64,000 bases of DNA from Selaginella moellendorffii. Lineage: Eukaryota > Streptophyta > Lycopodiopsida > Selaginellales > Selaginellaceae. The position numbers and the translations under genes were made by a program. The stretch covers positions 1,347,923 through 1,411,922 of the forward strand of contig NW_003314295.1 of the NCBI RefSeq assembly GCF_000143415.4. The letters run 5' to 3'. Shown in pieces: positions 59,943-64,000 of the stretch (position 1 is its first letter; the number at the start of each line of letters is the position of its first letter). Under the pieces are notes generated by a model. The model saw nothing but the letters and a program-made list of their open reading frames with translations. It did not search any database and was not told the origin of the DNA.

Positions 59943-61774
59943 TCAATTGTTCTTTGAGTTTGTGGTCGCACAGAACTGGAGGGAAGTTTGAGTGTCCGAG
60001 CTTCCCAGGCAGTTGTATGGATCCTCAGCCCCATACCACTCTCCCATGGCGTTCCAGCAGAAGGACGACGTAGTGGACAAGTCATTAGAACCGGAAAGCG
60101 TAAGACTTACATCCTGCAGGAAAATATTCTGGCAAGGGACGGTGTCGCTGCACGCAAGGTACACTGAGAAATCTGTCCGAGACGTGCCGCGGATGTTCTT
60201 GAAATAAACGTCGTGAACTTGCACCGCATCTGTCTGGAGCATCGTCAATTTCGGATCAAAACGCTCAGAGTTTCTTTAACCGAGAAACAGAAACCTGGTT
60301 CTCGCAAGGAAGCACACTGTCGCAGTAGAACTGGTTTATAATGACTGGAAATGCAACGTCATTCATTGTCACACTCTCGAAATGAACGTCACGAACCACC
60401 CCTGTACCGCCCTGGAAGCAAAAAAGAAGATCAGTCTAGCCAGCCTAGAAAAGATTGAAAGAGAAATATGTCACGCCTGCCATGTCTTAATCCTCAAGCC
60501 GTTTTGGGCTCCATTTATGACAAGGTCCTTGACATAAACACCAGCAACGCAAGCCCAGGAGTCATATTTTCCAAGGCCACCTATACTGCACAAGAAAAAT
60601 ATGAGAAAACTTCCGTGGAGATCACGGGATCAGGAAAAACCCCACCTCACACCGTGGCCCGGACCACAAGTCACTCTCTCGATATAAATGTTATACGAGC
60701 CTGTTTGTATGGAGATGCAATCGTCCCCTGGAAAACCCACCACTTTGTCAACACCGAGAAAACTTCGAGCGATTACCTGTGCCGATGAGAGTGTCCTGGA
60801 GATAAACGTTTTCCGAGCGGACAATATGTATACCATCTGTGTTGGGACTGTCGCTGGGAGCAACAACTTGTAGTCCTGTCATGTAGACCTCGTTGCAGCT
60901 TTCCACTGAGAGATGGAATTCCTGGCTGTCTTTCAAGGTCAAGTAGGAGATCTCCACGGCACTGCTGCGTCTCAGCAATACGGACTGCGAGCTGAGAGAG
61001 ATACATTAGCGTTGAATGAGAGAAAAAAAAGCACCGACTCAAGGATATAGAAGTTTCAAAGCGATCCCATGCTTGTTCTTTTTGTTTAGTTCTGAAAGTT
61101 CGAGAGGCGGACGAGAGGTAACCTACGGTTGGTGATTTCGTTCGGCAATCCTGGCATTAAACATTTCCATCAGCGAAAAAGAGGAAAAGAAGATAAAGCT
61201 CACCGCAAAAGGATAGATCTTGCATGAGTAAGCCCACCAAAAGTCACCTCTTCCGTCTATCACACCATAGCCGGTTAGCCTGAAAAGCTGGAGACCACTG
61301 AAAACCAGCCAGCCATCAAGGTCTACGTTCCAGTTACTAAGATCATCCCTTGCCATGATTGTTCCATCCACCTAGAAGGAGAAAACAATGTGAGTTCTTG
61401 GAAGAAACTATTGTTCTTTCTAGCTATGGAGGGCAAAATACCCGCAAAGTGATATAATCCGCGCAAGGACCCGAGAGCTCCACTGGCCCGATCACAAACG
61501 AGTATGTTGCTGGGAACAGCACTGTGGAGGACGGGACGAAGCAAGCAGCTTCCCAGGCGCTCAAAAATGCCTGGACGGTCGAAACAAGGAATTGGAATCG
61601 CACAGGTATTTTTCGCTCAAGAACAAGTACCTGGGAGTCGTCCGTCTCGCCATCGCCAAGCGCGCCAAAGGATGTGACATCGAAGACCGGAGGGACGAAA
61701 AGGAAGTCGCTATCTTCCAGCGCCGATCCGACGCTCGCGAAGGCGATCGCGATCGCCATTGCGATCGCGCGCAT
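59943..61774 (-). CDS. polygalacturonase-like pectinase (GH28)
   Basis: GH28 enzymes cut polygalacturonan in pectin in the wall. Ten exons keep frame to 423 residues: 61774-61631, 61570-61442, 61371-61204, 61150-61127, 60984-60777, 60727-60646, 60585-60477, 60411-60295, 60233-59943, with the last coding the whole C-terminus (nine coding exons as listed). A signal peptide ([15 protein letters not shown]) begins the protein. It then has [20 protein letters not shown] and all four catalytic motifs: SPNTDGIHI (~202), GDDCISIQ (~225), [14 protein letters not shown] (His ~249, split by an intron) and LRIKTWQGG. Exon 4 is only 24 nt and its borders are less certain. The intron at 60476-60412 starts with GC. 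Start codon lies 45 bp from that of the divergent prenyltransferase. Confidence 0.9.
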
Positions 61775-61819
61775 TCCTTGCCCAAAGTATGGGATTATTT
61801 TTAGGGTTCTTGGGAGGCA
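61775..61819. promoter_or_regulatory. 45-bp divergent interval with telo-box
   Basis: The start codons of the polygalacturonase (minus) and the cis-prenyltransferase (plus) are separated by only 45 bp, containing TTTTTAGGGTTCTTGGGAGG. The telo-box (61801-61808) followed by CTTG copies the arrangement in front of the EMB514-like ATG. Transcription starts for at least one gene must lie inside or very near the other gene's leader. Confidence 0.6.
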
Positions 61820-62825
61820 ATGCTCCGGACGATCTGGAATGCGCTGTGCCGGGCGATTGCCTGGCTCGGCGTCCGGATCCTCCTCTGCGGCCCAGTGCCG
61901 CAGCACATCGCGATCATCATGGACGGCAACAGGCGCTTCGCGGACAGGGCCGGGATCGACAGGAAGAGCGGCCATGGATTTGGCTACGATAGCCTCATCC
62001 AGACGCTGGAGCTGTGCTTGGATCTGGGGGTGAGGTACGTAACAGTGTACGCATTCAGCATCGACAACTTCGCGCGATCGCAAGAGGAGGTGAGCGCGCT
62101 CATGGAGCTCATGCGTGAGAAGCTGGACCTTCTCGTCTCCAACGAAGGGCTGGCCACCGAGAAAGGGATTCGCGTTGTGTGTTCTTGGAGACTTGACCTT
62201 GCTCCCGGAAGATGTAAGAGCTTCCGCGAATCGAGCGATGGCCGCGACCAAGCACAACTCCATAACCGTGCTTAACATATGTGTGGCCTATACATCCACG
62301 CAAGAGANNNNNNNNNNNNNNNNNNNNNNNNNNNNNNNNNNNNNNNNNNNNNNNNNNNNNNNNNNNNNNNNNNNNNNNNNNNNNNNNNNNNNNNNNNNNN
62401 NNNNNNNNNNNNNNNNNNNNNNNNNNNNNNNNNNNNNNNNNNNNNNNNNNNNNNNNNNNNNNNNNNNNNNNNNNNNNNNNNNNNNNNNNNNNNNNNNNNN
62501 NNNNNNNNNNNNNNNNNNNNNNNNNNNNNNNNNNNNNNNNNNNNNNNNNNNNNNNNNNNNNNNNNNNNNNNNNNNNNNNNNNNNNNNNNNNNNNNNNNNN
62601 NNNNNNNNNNNNNNNNNNNNNNNNNNNNNNNNNNNNNNNNNNNNNNNNNNNNNNNNNNNGTGGCAAGCTTGCCACTCGCACTTGGCCTTTTGCAACGTCC
62701 TGTGGCCCAACTTCTCCTTCCGGCACCTATTTTGGATCATCTTCCAGTACCAGAGAAGCTACCGATCTCTACAACACCACTGGATCAAGGCCCAGAGCTT
62801 TCAAACTCGCCAAAAGTTTGGATAA
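61820..62825 (+). CDS. cis-prenyltransferase (dehydrodolichyl diphosphate synthase type), interrupted
   Basis: Cis-prenyltransferases extend farnesyl diphosphate with isopentenyl units to polyprenyl diphosphates, for dolichol in the ER. From ATG 61820 the protein has a short hydrophobic start, then HIAIIMDGNRRFA with the catalytic Asp (~35) and TVYAFSIDNFARSQEEV. After KGIRV the frame is lost: VLGDLTLLPEDVRASANRAM and VLNICVAYTS continue in the next frame, showing one extra base near 62178-62184. A run of N (62308-62659) removes the middle. After it, WQACHSHLAFCNVLWPNFSF and RHLFWIIFQYQR match the family C-terminus. The total, 1,006 nt, is one more than a multiple of three, consistent with a single extra base if the gap size is true. 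It could be a sequencing error beside the gap or a real mutation. No intron is seen. Confidence 0.85.
62308..62659. other. assembly gap (352 N)
   Basis: An unresolved run of 352 N lies inside the cis-prenyltransferase gene. Open frames crossing it are artefacts. Confidence 1.
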
Positions 62826-62879
62826 CATTGATGAGAAAAGAACTTTACAAAGAACTCTATGAAAACTCTATCCAATCGC

Positions 62880-63539
62880 CTAACATCCTCTACCAGCGCG
62901 AAGCTGCTCGGTGAACGAAGTGGTGGCCACTGGCTTGCCAAGATTATACTGGAGCATCATGCTATCAACATCCTTGACAAATCGATCAGCGAGAGGGGTG
63001 TTGATCATCTGCTGCTGTGGAACGAGCAGGAACTCGTAATTGTGAAGCAAGTAGTCGTGCGGGGCTGGCTGCATGTATCCTTCCAAAACTCTCCCGAGAG
63101 TTCCATCGCCATTGTTGATCGATGATCCGCGGATGTTTGCGACCCAGTAGTGGATGTACGTGTACTGATCCGCGATCGAGAAGATCGATCTCGACGCCCT
63201 CCGATCCAGCATAATAAGCGAGTAGAGCTGGTTGGGGTCGGCGTGGCCGGTTACTCGAATTTGAGGAGTGCTCACGGTGTCCCGGCACGAGAAAATACTT
63301 CCAATCCTTACTGGCACTCCTCCGTACGAGATTTCCAACGAGAGAGACACTGGAGGTGGAGTTGAGTGAAAAGCTGGCGGTGGTGGTGGCGAAGATGGTG
63401 CAGGAGGTGAGTGAAAAGGTGGCGGAGCAACAGTGGCTGATGGAGATGAGCAAGGGCAGAAGCACCTATCGGAAGAACCATAGCTTGCACCAAGGAAATC
63501 GAGGAGGAGCACAGCAGCCATGCACACATAAGACTTCAT
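62880..63539 (-). CDS. secreted PEBP-like protein with proline-rich linker
   Basis: An intronless 219-residue frame from ATG 63539. Residues 1-22 form a signal peptide (MKSYVCMAAVLLLDFLGASYG). Residues ~28-65 are Pro/Ser/His-rich (PPAPSSPPPPPAFHS type), like a wall-associated linker. The rest matches the phosphatidylethanolamine-binding protein fold: IRVTGHADPNQLYSLIMLD, YIHYWVANIRGSSINN, LEGYMQPAPHDYLLHNYEFL and the C-terminal helix RFVKDVDSMMLQYNLGKPVA followed by TTSF. Two ligand-pocket motifs differ from the family: DPDxP is DRRAS, and GxHR is YLLHN, so phosphate-group binding may be changed. It is distinct from the FT/TFL1/MFT flowering clade, which is cytosolic and intron-containing. 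The stop lies 54 bp from the convergent prenyltransferase stop. Confidence 0.75.
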   Translation of the reverse strand: MKSYVCMAAVLLLDFLGASYGSSDRCFCPCSSPSATVAPPPFHSPPAPSSPPPPPAFHSTPPPVSLSLEISYGGVPVRIGSIFSCRDTVSTPQIRVTGHADPNQLYSLIMLDRRASRSIFSIADQYTYIHYWVANIRGSSINNGDGTLGRVLEGYMQPAPHDYLLHNYEFLLVPQQQMINTPLADRFVKDVDSMMLQYNLGKPVATTSFTEQLRAGRGC

Positions 63540-64000
63540 CCTTCCGGTTGTACATATATCACGTAGTTCCTTACAGTTTATATAAGATGATGGCGACCCA
63601 TTTTGGTCAGGTGCCCAATTAAGCTAGTCAACTGGCAAGGGTTTAAAGGTTTAAATTACTCTTATCTAGTTTAAGCACGACATCATAAAAATACCCAAGT
63701 AATGATCTTGCATTGACCATGAACAATGCAATAGATGTGTTTGTGGCCTAAAAGATACAATCTAGAAGTTTGCATCATGAATTTATTTCTGAATTTAAGA
63801 ATTTATTATTTTAACTATTAAATTAATAGTTATTTTTCTTTAATTTCTTATGGAAATCCTTAGCTTTAGTATATTTAAATTTTTGTAAATTTTAGTATAT
63901 ACTCCTTTATAAAATATATGTATATTGACAGTTAGCTAGTTAATGTTAAATCTAAAAATAATTGTTAAAAAATAGAATTTTACAATTTTGCACATAAAAA
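63540..64000. other. PEBP-like gene upstream region, AT-rich
   Basis: A TATATAA-like box (TATATAAG reading on the plus strand at 63580; TTATATAAAC on the minus strand at ~63587-63577) lies about 40 bp upstream of the ATG and could serve the minus-strand gene. Beyond 63760 the sequence becomes strongly AT-rich with no gene. Confidence 0.4.

Noticed and set aside
61424-62278. 284-codon minus-strand open frame
   Set aside because: Most of it is antisense to the cis-prenyltransferase; only the parts from 61774 down belong to the polygalacturonase, and these are spliced.
62109-62914. Long open frames crossing the N run
   Set aside because: The gap has no sequence, so these frames are artefacts.

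Overview
The window looks like nuclear DNA of a land plant with a very compact genome, most probably a lycophyte of the Selaginella type. It has plant-only genes (plastid and cytosolic sugar enzymes, callose synthase, xylan glycosyltransferase, an EMB514-like nucleolar protein, PIE1). Almost every intron is only about 45-65 nt with GT-AG ends, and genes sit a few tens to hundreds of bases apart. These gene-dense, moderate-GC islands alternate with AT-rich deserts full of decayed repeats. The species is inferred, not proven.

Layout. 1-3600 is a diverged ~290-bp tandem array with two units inverted. 4700-7150 holds a head-to-head pair of broken copies of one unrecognised gene, next to a decayed Ty3/gypsy retroelement. 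7200-9260 is AT-rich and empty. 9266-23379 is a run of four minus-strand genes: neutral invertase, an RBR E3 ubiquitin ligase, cytosolic-type glucose-6-phosphate dehydrogenase, and the 17-exon SWR1-complex ATPase PIE1. From 23796 on the plus strand come alpha-N-acetylglucosaminidase and hexokinase. A six-exon MnmM/YtqB-type tRNA methyltransferase (minus) then shares a 29-bp gap between start codons with an EMB514-like gene (plus). 33084-37000 is a second AT-rich repeat desert. 37300-38200 carries gene debris, including a copied piece of the EMB514-like gene.

38326-47521 holds an RNF10-like RING protein with a PAM2 motif, a broken subtilase fragment, a protein with nine intact WPNPNYK-type repeats, and an intact secreted subtilase. 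47522-55407 is a ~41-exon callose synthase. It is followed by a dead phosphopantothenoylcysteine decarboxylase-like copy, an IRX7/FRA8-type GT47 glycosyltransferase, a possible tRNA-derived SINE, a GH28 polygalacturonase divergent from a cis-prenyltransferase (start codons 45 bp apart; the latter is frameshifted and interrupted by a 352-base assembly gap), and an intronless secreted PEBP-like protein.

There is no operon-like logic. Loose themes are sugar entry and use (invertase, hexokinase, G6PDH), cell-wall polymers (callose, xylan, pectin) and translation-linked functions (MnmM, EMB514, RNF10), where telo-box promoter motifs recur. The less ordinary objects are the WPNPNYK repeat protein, the PAM2-bearing RNF10-like ligase, the palindromic telo-box bidirectional promoter, the Pro-rich secreted PEBP-like protein, and several intron-retaining gene fragments left by local DNA duplication. 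Exon coordinates were read by hand from splice signals and reading frame; no alignment was run.
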